From contig SSNP01000015.1 of assembly GCA_006937955.1 (NCBI GenBank), positions 6,507,548 through 6,571,547 of the forward strand: 64,000 nucleotides of DNA, in the 5' to 3' direction. Both the position numbers and the translations under genes were made by a program. Position 1 is the stretch's first letter; the number at the start of each line of letters is the position of its first letter. The notes beneath the pieces were generated by a model. That model was given only the letters and a program-made list of their open reading frames with translations. It did not search any database and had not been told where the DNA came from. Of the stretch, positions 17,801 through 32,800 are shown piece after piece. The DNA is from Pachypanchax playfairii (Eukaryota; Chordata; Actinopteri; Cyprinodontiformes; Aplocheilidae).

Positions 17801-20800
17801 AAACACACGGATGTGAAGCACACGGATGTGGAAGCACACGGACGTGAAGTACACGGATGTGAAGCACACGGACGTGGAAACCCACGGATGTGAAGCACAC
17901 GGACGTGAAACACACGGAGGTGAAACACACGGACGTGGAAACACACGGACGTGAAGCACACGGACGTGGAAACACACGGATGTGAAGCACACGGATGTGG
18001 AAGCACACGGACGTGAAGTACACGGATGTGAAGCACACGGACGTGAAGTACACGGACGTGGAAACACACGGATGTGGAGCACACGGACGTGAAGCACACG
18101 GACGTGAAGTACACGGACGTGGAAACACACGGATGTGAAGCACACGGATGTGGAAGCACACGGACGTGAAGTACACGGATGTGAAGCACACGGACGTGGA
18201 AACACACGGACGTGAAGCACACGGACGTGGAAACACACGGATGTGAAGCACACGGACGTGAAGCACACGGACGTGAAGCACACGGACGTGGAGTACACGG
18301 ACGTGGAAACACACGGACGTGAAGTACACGGATGTGAAGCACACGGACGTGAAGTACACGGACGTGGAAACACACGGATGTGAAGCACACGGATGTGGAA
18401 GCACACGGACGTGAAGTACACGGATGTGAAGCACACGGACGTGAAGTACCCGGACGTGGAAACACACGGATGTGAAGCACACGGACGTGGAAACACACGG
18501 ATGTGAAGCACACGGATGTGAAGTACACGGACGTGGAAACACACGGATGTGAAGCACACGGATGTGGAAGCACACGGACGTGAAGTACACGGATGTGAAG
18601 CACACGGACGTGGAGCACACGGACGTGAAGCCCACGGACGTGGAAACACACGGATGTGAAGCACACGGATGTGGAAGCACACGGACGTGAAGTACACGGA
18701 TGTGAAGCACACGGACGTGAAGTACACGGACGTGGAAACACACGGATGGGAAGCACACGGACGTGGAAACACACGGATGTGAAGCACACGGACGTGAAGC
18801 ACACGGACGTGGAAACACACGGATGTGAAGCACACGGACGTGGAAACACACGGATGTTAAACACACGGACGTGGAAACACACGGACGTGAAGCACACGGA
18901 CGTGGAAACACACGGACGTGAAGCACACGGACGTGAAGTACACGGACGTGGAAACACACGGATGTGAAGCACACGGACGTGGAAACACACGGACGTGAAG
19001 TACACGGATGTGAAGCACACGGACGTGAAGTACACGGGCGTGGAAACACACGGATGTGAAGCACACGGATGTGGAAGCACACGGACGTGAAGTACACGGA
19101 TGTGAAGCACACGGACGTGGAAACACACGGACGTGAAGTACACGGACGTGGAAACACACGGATGTGAAGCACACGGATGTGGAAGCACACGGACGTGAAG
19201 TACACGGACGTGGAAACACACGGATGTGAAGCACACGGACGTGGAAACACACGGATGTGAAGCACACGGATGTGGAAGCACACGGACGTGAAGTACACGG
19301 ATGTGAAGCACACGGACGTGGAAACACACGGACGTGAAGCACACGGAAGTGGAAACACACGGACGTGAAGCACACGGACGTGAAGTACACGGACGTGGAA
19401 ACACACGGATGTGAAGCACACGGATGTGGAAACACACGGATGTGAAGCACACGGATGTGGAGCACACGGACGTGAAGTACACGGATGTGAAGCACACGGA
19501 CGTGGAAACACACGGATGTGAAGCACACGGACGTGGAAACACACGGATGTTAAACACACGGACGTGGAAACACACGGATGTGAAGCACACGGATGTGGAA
19601 GCACACGGACGTGAAGTACACGGATGTGAAGCACACGGACGTGAAGTACACGGACGTGGAAACACACGGATGTGAAGCACACGGATGTGGAAGCACACGG
19701 ACGTGGAGTACACGGATGTTAAGCACACGGACGTGGAAACACACGGACGTGAAGCACACGGACGTGGAAACACACGGATGTGAAGCACACGGACGTGAAG
19801 TACACGGACGTGGAAACACACGGATGTGAAGCACACGGATGTGGAAGCACACGGACGTGAAGTACACGGATGTGAAGCACACGGACGTGGAAACACACGG
19901 ACGTGAAGCACACGGACGTGGAAACACACGGATGTTAAGCACACGGACGTGGAAACACACGGATGTGAAGCACACGGATGTGGAAGCACACGGACGTGAA
20001 GTACACGGATGTGAAGCACACGGACGTGGAAACACACGGACGTGAAGCACACGGACGTGGAAACACACGGATGTGAAGCACACGGACGTGAAGCACACGG
20101 ACGTGAAGACCCGGACGTGGAAACACACGGATGTTAAACACACGGACGTGGAAACACACGGACGTGAAGCACACGGACGTGAAGTACACGGACGTGGAAA
20201 CACACGGATGTGAAGCACACGGATGTGGAAGCACACGGACGTGAAGCACACGGACGTGAAGCACACGGACGTGAAGTACACGGACGTGGAAACACACGGA
20301 TGTGAAGCACACGGATGTGGAAGCACACGGACGTGAAGTACACGGATGTGGAAACACACGGATGTGAAGCACACGGACGTGGAAACACACGGATGTTAAA
20401 CACACGGACGTGGAAACACACGGACGTGAAGCACACGGACGTGGAAACACACGGATGTGAAGCACACGGACGTGAAGCACACGGACGTGGAAACACACGG
20501 ATGTGAAGCACACGGATGTGGAAGCACACGGACGTGAAGTACACGGATGTGAAGCACACGGACGTGGAAACACACGGATGTGAAGCACACGGACGTGAAG
20601 CACACGGACGTGAAGCACACGGACGTGAAGTACACGGACGTGGAAACACACGGATGTGAAGCACACGGACGTGGAAACACACGGATGTGAAGCACACGGA
20701 TGTGGAAGCACACGGACGTGAAGTACACGGATGTGAAGCACACGGACGTGGAAACACACGGACGTGAAGCACACGGACGTGGAAACACACGGACGTGAAG

Positions 20801-23800
20801 CACACGGACGTGAAGTACACGGACGTGGAAACACACGGATGTGAAGCACACGGATGTGGAAGCACACGGACGTGAAGTACACGGATGTGAAGCACACGGA
20901 CGTGAAGTACACGGACGTGGAAACACACGGATGTGAAGCACACGGATGTGGAAGCACACGGACGTGAAGTACACGGACGTGGAAACACACGGATGTGAAG
21001 CACACGGATGTGAAGCACACGGACGTGAAGCACACGGACGTGAAGCACACGGACGTGGAAAAACACGGATGTGAAGCACACGGACGTGGAAACACACGGA
21101 TGTTAAGCACACGGACGTGGAAACACACGGACGTGAAGTACACGGATGTGAAGCACACGGACGTGAAGTACACGGACGTGGAAACACACGGATGTGAAGC
21201 ACACGGATGTGGAAGCACACGGACGTGAAGTACACGGATGTGAAGCACACGGACGTGGAAACACACGGATGTGAAGCACACGGATGTGAAGCACACGGAT
21301 GTGAAGCACACGGACGTGAAGCACACGGACGTGAAGTACACGGACGTGGAAACACACGGATGTGAAGCACACGGATGTGGAAGCACACGGACGTGAAGTA
21401 CACGGATGTGAAGCACACGGACGTGAAACACACGGACGTGAAGCACACGGACGGGGAAACACACGGACGTGAAGCACCCGGACGTGAAGCACACGGATGT
21501 TAAACACACGGACGTGGAAACACACGGACGTGAAGCACACGGACGTGGAAACACACGGATGTGAAGCACACGGACGTGAAGCACACGGACGTGGAAACAC
21601 ACGGATGTGAAGCACACGGACGTGAAGCACACGGACGTGAAGTACACGGACGTGGAAACACACGGATGTGAAGCACACGGACGTGGAAACACACGGACGT
21701 GAAGCACACGGACGTGGAAACACACGGACGTGAAGCACACGGACGTGAAGTACACGGACGTGGAAACACACGGATGTGAAGCACACGGACGTGAAGCACA
21801 CGGACGTGAAGTACACGGATGTGAAGCACACGGACGTGGAAACACACGGACGTGAAGCACACGGACGTGGAAGCACACGGACGTGAAGCACACGGACGTG
21901 AAGCACACGGACGTGAAGTACACGGACGTGGAAACACACGGATGTGAAGCACACGGATGTGGAAGCACACGGACGTGGAAACACACGGATGTGAAGCACA
22001 CGGACGTGAAGTACACGGACGTGGAAACACACGGATGTGAAGCACACGGATGTGGAAGCACACGGACGTGAAGTACACGGACGTGGAAACACACGGACGT
22101 GAAGCACACGGACGTGGAAACACACGGATGTTAAACACACGGACGTGGAAACACACGGACGTGAAGCACACGGACGTGGAAACACACGGATGTGAAGCAC
22201 ACGGACGTGAAGCACACGGACGTGAAGTACACGGACGTGGAAACACACGGATGTGAAGCACACGGACGTGGAAACACACGGATGTGAAGCACACGGACGT
22301 GGAAACACACGGACGTGAAGCACACGGACGTGGAAACACACGGATGTGAAGCACACGGACGTGGAAACACACGGATGTTAAACACACGGACGTGGAAACA
22401 CACGGACGTGAAGCACACGGACGTGGAAACACACGGATGTGAAGCACACGGACGTGAAGCACACGGACGTGAAGCACACGGACGTGAAGTACACGGACGG
22501 GGAAACACACGGATGTGAAGCACACGGATGTGGAAGCACACGGACGTGAAGTACACGGATGTGAAGCACACGGACGTGGAAACACACGGACGTGAAGCAC
22601 ACGGACGTGAAGCACACGGGCGTGAAGTACACGGACGTGGAAACACACGGATGTGAAGCACACGGATGTGGAAGCACACGGACGTGAAGTACACGGATGT
22701 GAAGCACACGGACGTGGAAGCACACGGACGTGAAGCACACGGACGTGGAAACACACGGACGTGAAGCACACGGACGTGAAGCACACGGACGTGGAAACAC
22801 ACGGACGTGAAGCACACGGACGTGGAAACACACGGACGTGAAGCACACGGACGTGAAGTACACGGACGTGGAAACACACGGATGTGAAGCACACGGATGT
22901 GGAAGCACACGGACGTGAAGTACACGGATGTGAAGCACACGGACGTGAAGTACACGGACGTGGAAACACACGGATGTGAAGCACACGGATGTGGAAGCAC
23001 ACGGACGTGAAGTACACGGATGTGAAGCACACGGACGGGGAAACACACGGATGTGAAGCACACGGACGTGAAGTACACGGATGTGAAGCACACGGACGTG
23101 AAGTACACGGACGTGGAAACACACGGATGTGAAGCACACGGATGTGAAGCACACGGACGTGAAGCACACGGACGTGAAGCACACGGACGTGGAAACACAC
23201 GGATGTGAAGCACACGGACGTGAAGCACACGGACGTGAAGTACCCGGACGTGGAAACACACGGATGTGAAGCACACGGACGTGGAAACACACGGATGTGA
23301 AGCACACGGACGTGGAAACACACGGATGTGAAGCACACGGATGTGGAAGCACACGGACGTGAAGCACACGGACGTGAAGCACACGGACGTGAAGCACACG
23401 GACGTGAAGTACACGGACGTGGAAACACACGGATGTGAAGCACACGGATGTGGAAGCACACGGACGTGAAGTACACGGATGTGAAGCACACGGACGTGAA
23501 GTACACGGACGTGAAGCACACGGACGTGGAAACACACGGATGTGAAGCACACGGATGTGGAAGCACACGGACGTGAAGCACACGGATGTGAAGCACACGG
23601 ACGTGGAAACACACGGACGTGAAGCACACGGACGTGGAAGCACACGGACGTGAAGCACACGGACGTGAAGCACACGGACGTGGAAACACACGGATGTGAA
23701 GCACACGGATGTGGAAGCACACGGACGTGAAGCACACGGACGTGAAGCACACGGACGTGAAGTACACGGACGGGGAAACACACGGATGTGAAGCACACGG

Positions 23801-26800
23801 ATGTGGAAGCACACGGACGTGAAGTACACGGATGTGAAGCACACGGACGTGGAAACACACGGACGTGAAGCACACGGACGTGGAAACACACGGACGTGAA
23901 GCACACGGACGTGAAGTACACGGACGTGGAAACACACGGATGTGAAGCACACGGATGTGGAAGCACACGGACGTGAAGTACACGGATGTGAAGCACACGG
24001 ACGTGGAAACAAACGGATGTGAAGCACACGGATGTGGAAGAACACGGCCGTGAAGCACACGGACGTGAAGCACACGGACGTGAAGTACACGGGCGTGGAA
24101 ACACACGGATGTGAAGCACACGGACGTGGAAACACACGGATGTGAAGCACACGGATGTGGAAGCACACGGACGTGAAGTACACGGATGTGAAGCACACGG
24201 ACGTGGAAACACACGGACGTGAAGCACACGGACGTGAAGCACACGGACGTGAAGCACACGGATGTGAAGCACACGGACGTGGAGCACACGGATGTGAAGC
24301 ACACGGATGTGGAAGCACACGGACGTGAAGCACACGGATGTGAAGCACACGGACGTGAAGTACACGGACGTGGAAACACACGGATGTGAAGCACACGGAT
24401 GTGGAAGCACACGGACGTGAAGTACACGGACGTGGAAACACACGGATGTGAAGCACACGGATGTGGAAGCACACGGACGTGAAGTACACGGATGTGAAGC
24501 ACACGGACGTGAAGCACACGGATGTGAAGCACACGGATGTGAAGCACACGGACGTTGAAACACACGGACGTGAAGCACACGGACGTGGAAAAACACGGAT
24601 GTGAAGCACACGGATGTGAAGTACACGGACGTGAAGCACACGGACGTGAAGCACACGGACGTGGAAACACACGGATGTGAAGCACACGGATGTGGAGCAC
24701 ACGGACGTGAAGTACACGGATGTGAAGCACACGGACGTGAAGTACACGGACGTGGAAACACACGGACGTGAAGCACACGGACGTGGAAGTACACGGATGT
24801 GAAGCACACGGACGTGAAGTACACGGACGTGGAAACACACGGATGTGAAGCACACGGATGTGGAAGCACACGGACGTGAAGTACACGGATGTGAAGCACA
24901 CGGACGTGAAGTACACGGACGTGGAAACACACGGATGTGAAGCACACGGATGTGGAAGCACACGGACGTGAAGCACACGGACGTAGAAACACACGGATGT
25001 GAAGCACACGGACGTGGAAACACACGGATGTTAAATACACGGACGTGGAAACACACGGATGTGAAGCACACGGATGTGGAAGCCCACGGACGTGAAGTAC
25101 ACGGACGTGAAGCACACGGACGTGAAGCACACGGACGTGGAAACACACGGATGTGAAGCACACGGACGTGGAAACACACGGATGTTAAACACACGGACGT
25201 GGAAACACACGGACGTGAAGCACACGGACGTGAAGTACACGGACGTGGAAACACACGGATGTGAAGCACACGGATGTGAAGCACACGGACGTGAAGCACA
25301 CGGACGTGAAGCACACGGATGTGAAGCACACGGATGTGAAGCACACGGATGTGGAAGCACACGGACGTGAAGCACACGGACGTGAAGCACACGGGCGTGA
25401 AACACACGGACGTGAAGTACACGGACGTGGAAACACACGGATGTGAAGCACACGGACGTGGAAACACACGGATGTGAAGCACACGGATGTGGAAGCACAC
25501 GGACGTGAAGTACACGGATGTGAAGCACACGGACGTGGAAACACACGGATGTGAAGCACACGGATGTGGAAGCACACGGACGTGAAGTACACGGACGTGG
25601 AAACACACGGACGTGAAGCACACGGACGTGGAAACACACGGATGTTAAACACACGGACGTGGAAACACACGGACGTGAAGCACACGGACGTGGAAACACA
25701 CGGATGTGAAGCACACGGACGTGAAGCACAAGGACGTGAAGTACACGGACGTGGAAACACACGGATGTGAAGCACACGGATGTGGAAGCACACGGACGTG
25801 AAGTACACGGATGTGAAGCACACGGACGTGGAAACACACGGACGTGAAGCACACGGACGTGGAAACACACGGATGTGAAGCACACGGATGTGGAAGCACA
25901 CGGACGTGAAGTACACGGATGTGAAGCACACGGACGTGGAAACACACGGACGTGAAGCACACGGACGTGGAAACACACGGATGTGAAGCACACGGACGTG
26001 GAAACACACGGATGTGAAGCACACGGATGTGGAAGCACACGGACGTGAAGTACACGGACGTGGAAACACACGGATGTGAAGCACACGGACGTGGAAACAC
26101 ACGGATGTTAAACACACGGACGTGGAAGCACACGGACGTGAAGTACACGGACGTGGAAACACACGGATGTGAAGCACACGGATGTGGAAGCACACGGACG
26201 TGAAGTACACGGATGTGAAGCACACGGACGTGGAAACACACGGACGTGAAGCACACGGACGTGGAAACACACGGATGTGAAGCACACGGACGTGAAGCAC
26301 ACGGACGGGAAGCACACGGACGTGAAGTACACGGACGTGGAAACACACGGACGTGAAGCACACGGACGTGGAAACACACGGTGTGAAGCACACGGATGTG
26401 AAGCACACGGACGTGAAGCACACGGACGTGAAGTACACGGACGTGGAAACACACGGATGTTAAGCACACGGACGTGGAAACACACGGACGTGAAGCACAC
26501 GGACGTGGAAACACACGGATGTGAAGCACACGGATGTGGAAGCACACGGACGTGAAGTACACGGATGTGAAGCACACGGACGTGGAAACACACGGACGTG
26601 AAGCACACGGACGTGAAGTACACGGACGTGGAAACACACGGATGTGAAGCACACGGATGTGGAAGCACACGGACGTGAAGTACACGGATGTGAAGCACAC
26701 GGACGTGGAAAACCGGACGTGAAGCACACGGACGTGGAAACACACGGATGTTAAACACACGGACGTGGAAACACACGGACGTGAAGCACACGGACGTGGA

Positions 26801-29800
26801 AACACCCGGATGTGAGGCACACGGACGTGAAGCACACGGACGTAGAAACACACGGATGTGAAGCACACGGACGTGGAACCACACGGACGTGAAGCACACG
26901 GATGTGAAGCACACGGACGTGGAAACACACGGACGTGAAGCACACGGACGTGGAAACACACGGATGTTAAACACACGGACGTGGAAACACACGGACGTGA
27001 AGCACACGGACGTGGAAACACACGGATGTGAAGCACACGGACGTGAAGTACACGGACGTGGAAACACACGGATGTGAAGCACACGGATGTGGAAGCACAC
27101 GGACGTGAAGTACACGGATGTGAAGCACCCGGACGTGAAGCACACGGACGTGGAAACACACGGATGTGAAGCACACGGACGTGAAGCACACGGACGTGAA
27201 GCACACGGACGTGGAAACACACGGATGTGAAGCACACGGATGTGGAAGCACACGGACGTGAAGTACACGGACGTGGAAACACACGGACGTGAAGCACACG
27301 GACGTGGAAACACACGGATGTTAAACACACGGACGTGGAAACACACGGACGTGAAGTACACGGACGTGGAAACACACGGATGTGAAGCACACGGATGGGG
27401 AAGCACACGGACGTGAAGTACACGGATGTGAAGCACACGGACGTGAAGTACACGGACGTGGAAACACACGGATGTGAAGCACACGGATGTGGAAGCACAC
27501 GGACGTGAAGTACACGGATGTGAAGCACACGGACGTGGAAACACACGGACGTGAAGCACACGGACGTGAAGCACACGGACGTGGAAACACACGGATGTGA
27601 AGCACACGGACGTGAAGTACACGGACGTGGAAACACACGGATGTGAAGCACACGGATGTGGAAGCACACGGACGTGAAGTACACGGATGTGAAGCACACG
27701 GACGTGGAAACACACGGATGTGAAGCACACGGATGTGGAAGCACACGGACGTGAAGCACACGGACGTGAAGCACACGGACGTGAAGTACACGGACGTGGA
27801 AACACACGGATGTGAAGCACACGGATGTGGAAGCACACGGACGTGAAGTACACGGATGTGAAGCACACGGACGTGAAGTACACGGACGTGGAAACACACG
27901 GATGTGAAGCACACGGATGTGGAAGCACACGGACGTGAAGTACACGGATGTGAAGCACACGGACGTGGAAGCACACGGACGTGAAGCACACGGACGTGGA
28001 AACACACGGATGTGAAGCACACGGACGTGAAGTACACGGACGTGGAAACACACGGATGTGAAGCACACGGATGTGGAAGCACACGGACGTGAAGCACACG
28101 GACGTGAAGTACACGGACGTGGAAACACCCGGACGTGAAGCACACGGACGTGGAAACACACGGATGTTAAGCACACGGACGTGGAAACACACGGACGTGA
28201 AGTACACGGATGTGAAGCACACGGACGTGGAAACACACGGACGTGAAGCACACGGACGTGAAGCACACGGACGTGAAGCACACGGACGTGAAGCACACGG
28301 ACGTGAAGCACACGGACGTGGAAACACACGGATGTGAAGCACACGGATGTGAAGCACACGGACGTGAAGTACACGGACGTGGAAACACACGGATGTGAAG
28401 CACACGGACGTGGAAACACACGGATGTTAAGCACACGGACGTGGAAACACACGGACGGGAAGTACACGGACGTGGAAACACACGGATGTGAAGCACACGG
28501 ATGTGGAAGCACACGGACGTGAAGTACACGGATGTGAAGCACACGGACGTGGAAACACACGGACGTGAAGCACACGGACGTGGAAACACACGGATGGGAA
28601 GCACACGGATGTGGAAGCACACGGACGTGAAGCACACGGACGTGAAGCACACGGACGTGAAGTACACGGACGTGGAAACACACGGATGTGAAGCACACGG
28701 ATGTGGAAGCACACGGACGTGAAGTACACGGATGTGAAGTACACGGACGTGGAAACACACGGACGTGAAGCACACGGACGTGGAAACACACGGATGTTAA
28801 GCACACGGACGTGGAAACACACGGATGTGAAGCACACGGACGTGGAAACACACGGATGTGAAGCACACGGATGTGGAAGCACACGGACGTGAAGTACACG
28901 GATGTGAAGCACACGGACGTGGAAACACACGGACGTGAAGCACACGGACGTGGAAACACACGGACGTGAAGCACACGGACGTGAAGTACACGGACGTGGA
29001 AACACACGGATGTGAAGCACACGGATGTGGAAGCACACGGACGTGAAGCACACGGACGTGAAGCACACGGATGTGAAGCACACGGACGTGGAAACACACG
29101 GATGGAAGCACACGGACGAGAAGCACACGGACGTGAAGTACACGGACGTGGAAACACACGGATGTGAAGCACACGGATGTGGAAGCACACGGACGTGAAG
29201 TACACGGATGTGAAGCACACGGACGTGAAGCACACGGACGTGAAGTACACGGACGTGGAAACACACGGATGTGAAGCACACGGACGTGAAGTACACGGAC
29301 GTGGAAACACACGGATGTGAAGCACACGGATGTGGAAGCACACGGACGTGAAGTACACGGATGTGAAGCACACGGACGTGAAGTACACGGACGTGGAAAC
29401 ACACGGATGTGAAGCACACGGATGGGGAAGCACACGGACGTGAAGTACACGGATGTGAAGCACACGGACGTGAAGCACACGGACGTGAAGCACCCGGACG
29501 TGAAGCACACGGACGTGAAGTACACGGACGGGGAAACACACGGACGTGAAGCACACGGACGTGGAAACACACGGATGTGAAGCACACGGATGTGGAAGCC
29601 CCCGGACGTGAAGCACACGGACGTGAAGCACACGGACGTGAAGTACACGGACGTGGAAGCACACGGATGTGAAGCACACGGATGTGAAGCACACGGACGT
29701 GAAGCACACGGACGTAGAAACACACGGATGTGAAGTACACGGATGTGAAGCACACGGACGTAGAAACACACGGACGTGAAGCACACGGACGTGAAGCACA

Positions 29801-32800
29801 CGGACGTGAAGCACACGGACGTGAAGCACACGGATGTGAAGCACACGGACGTAGAAACACACGGACGTGAAGCACACGGATGTGAAGCACACGGACGTGA
29901 AGCACACGGACGTGAAGCACACGGACGTGAAGCACACGGACGTGAAGCACACGGACGTGAAGTACACGGACGTGAAGCACACGGACGTGAAGCACACGGA
30001 CGTGGAAACACACGGATGTGAAGCACACGGATGTGGAAGCACACGGACGTGAAGTACACGGATGTGAAGCACACGGACGTAGAAAAAAACGATCTGAACT
30101 GGATTATAAATCCAAGCTGCTTGAACTCTGGATGTGTTTAAATCAGCAGATATTTAAACTTGTAATAATCTGGTTAGATTAGGATTATTTAAACTCTTCA
30201 CACAGTTTCTGTATGTTTACTGTCTGGAGGAAACTGGAAGCGCTTCAAATAAAAATGTAAATAACTTTACAGACGTCTGAAGAAACTGCAGCATAATTCA
30301 AAGTTTCAGTTTTAACTAAATTTCATGATGTGAAACGAATCTGAAACTGAGATTAAAGATATGCTCGTTTAACTTTTACTGGATCAAATATACATTGTTT
30401 TGTAAAGACAGAATAATTTAAGGAAACGTATGAAAACAGAAAGATTTTAACTCAAGTTTCTTCTTTGTAAGTTACAGTTTGATCGTGGAGTGAAACCTGA
30501 TGGTTTGTGAGAGTTGTGATCTGAGCGAGAGGACAAAAGATGGATTTAAAAACTAAAGTAGCGTCAGCACTGCGAACAGAGTTTTATTCAGTCTCCAGAC
30601 TGTGTTGGACACCGGTGGTGTGTAATCCTGGTCCTCCAGGGCCACAATCCTGCATGTTTTAGATGTTTCTCCTCTCCAACGGTTGAATCATCTGCTCAGC
30701 GTGTCCTCCAGCTCTGTTACTCACCCACTGACTCAAATCAGTAGTTGGAGAGGAGAAACATCTAAAACATGCAGGATCGTGTTGCACGAAATCCACAGAT
30801 GATGAAAAATTACACAAAACTTTATTTTTGAAGTTGTTTCAAAGTAAAAGTCTCGGACGAGGTTAATGAGTCGTGTGATTAAACGATGAAGGGATGAGAC
30901 GCAAGATGGCTAAAAACATTTCAATCAGGGTTTTCTGACTGAATCCAGGAAATTTAGACATAAAATAAACAAACACACAAAGTTCAACAGCAAACATGCA
31001 GCTCCACCCCAAACAGCTGAGTTTCAGGTCACTCCATGCTACAGACTGAGTGAAGGCAGATTACAGTTGGACAGCTGACGCAGGACCATGTGGTTGCAAA
31101 AGGACTGAGTCCTGGTCATGATGGGTGGAGGAGGACGAGGAAGAGGAGGGGGGAAGGAAGGGTTTCTGGATGGAGGCTGGGTCATAAAGACAGGGGACGA
31201 AGGGGAGGACACGTTGGACGGGGAGGTGGGGGAGACTGGTTCAACACCAGAGAGGGAAGAGGAGGAGCCTGAGACTAAAAACAGGAGATAAAACAGAGAG
31301 AAGTCAAATTAATGAGAGAATAAAGAGAAGAATGACCCAGAGCAGACTGATGTGAGGAGAACATGATGATGAAGGATCATCGATGTGTTCCTGAGTTCCT
31401 ACCAGTCTCAGGGTCACTGAAATCCGGCAGAGTCATGGCGTTCAGCTGCCGTCTGTCTGCAATGGCTCGATCCAGCAGGCTGCTGCCACGCCCAGAATCA
31501 CTGCCACAAACACAAAGCTTCTGTTTGAATCATGGAACAAGTAAAACAGGAAGTGCCACAAGCCTTTTGTTTCATTGTCATTTGAATAATTCTCTTTGTT
31601 TCCGGACTCAACAGTTTGTCATCACATAGCAACTTAACTCAGATCAAACAGATACATTTAGGAAGGACTTCCACTAATTCATCAAGTCCCAATGAAACCT
31701 GTTGGTTTACAAAGTTTCAGCTAAAGTTAACAATGAAAACTGGTTTCCTATTTGTGAACACCGATGTGTGCATGTGTGTGTGCACGTGTACCTGGGGTTT
31801 GTAAGGTTGTAAAAGCTCTTCCAGATCTGCAGCATGTGTTTGCAGGTGAGCAGAGCTTCTTCTGGTCCTCTACACATCGCCTCCAGTTTCACCTTGGTGT
31901 ACAGCAGACTACACAACACACACACAGTAAACTCACACTCTGACACTCGATTTGCTTAAACAAATACACAAACTGCTGCGTAGGTGTGTGTGGCTCACTT
32001 GAAGTTCTCTGGATACTCAGACAGAGCCATCTCTATGATGTTGAGGGCATCATGGTAGTGTTTCTGAGCAGAGAGGAGTAGAGCCAGCAGGTGGAGCGAG
32101 TGAACATCATCACCTTGAAGCTGCAGCGCCTGGCGAACGTAACCCAACGCCTCTGGGATCTGCACACAAAAACTATCAGCTGCAACAAACTGTTTCCTGT
32201 CAGATAAAGAAGCTTCATGATGTTTCGTGCCTCTTTGAGATTTTCTTTCATTATTTGTTGTGTTACCTGTCTGGAAACTGCAAGCTGCAGCGCTAAATAA
32301 AAAGCAGCAAGATGGTCGGTGGGAGAGAGACTCTGAGCCCTGAGGACAAGAAGACACAACATCTGCTCACACGTATGATGAAACTTTAAAGATAATATTA
32401 ATCACATTAATATTATAAATAAAGTCCTGAAACGTTGAGTCCAAACCTCTGAAAGGCTCCCAAAGCTTTCCTCTGATACTCCTCCTGTGTGCTTCGTAAC
32501 GACGCTACAGAGACACAAAGAAAACTTCAGACAGGAGAAACAGATTAAACTGAACACGCGTTGGAAAACAGTCTTAAAACACAAACATGCTGTTTGTTGT
32601 ATATGTGAATATTTTCTGTAGCTTAAATTTGAGGCATCACAGCGTCACAGAAGAGTTTTAACTTCAGCTCAAACTAAAACTCTAGAAGGTAAAGGTTTTC
32701 TGATTCTCACCGTCGGTGGCTTTGAGGCTGTAAACCAAACCGATGGCGAGGTAACCTTTGGCCCTGAATTCAGCTGCTCTCTCTCCCATTTCAATCACCA

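Noticed and set aside
16406..30074. Dozens of very long open frames on both strands (up to 1475 codons) in the minisatellite
   Set aside because: They are translations of a 15/16-base repeat lacking stop codons, shift freely between frames, and have no domain or gene structure.
16450..30085. Possible CRISPR-like array
   Set aside because: There are no unique spacers between repeats, the units are contiguous, and the genome is a vertebrate.
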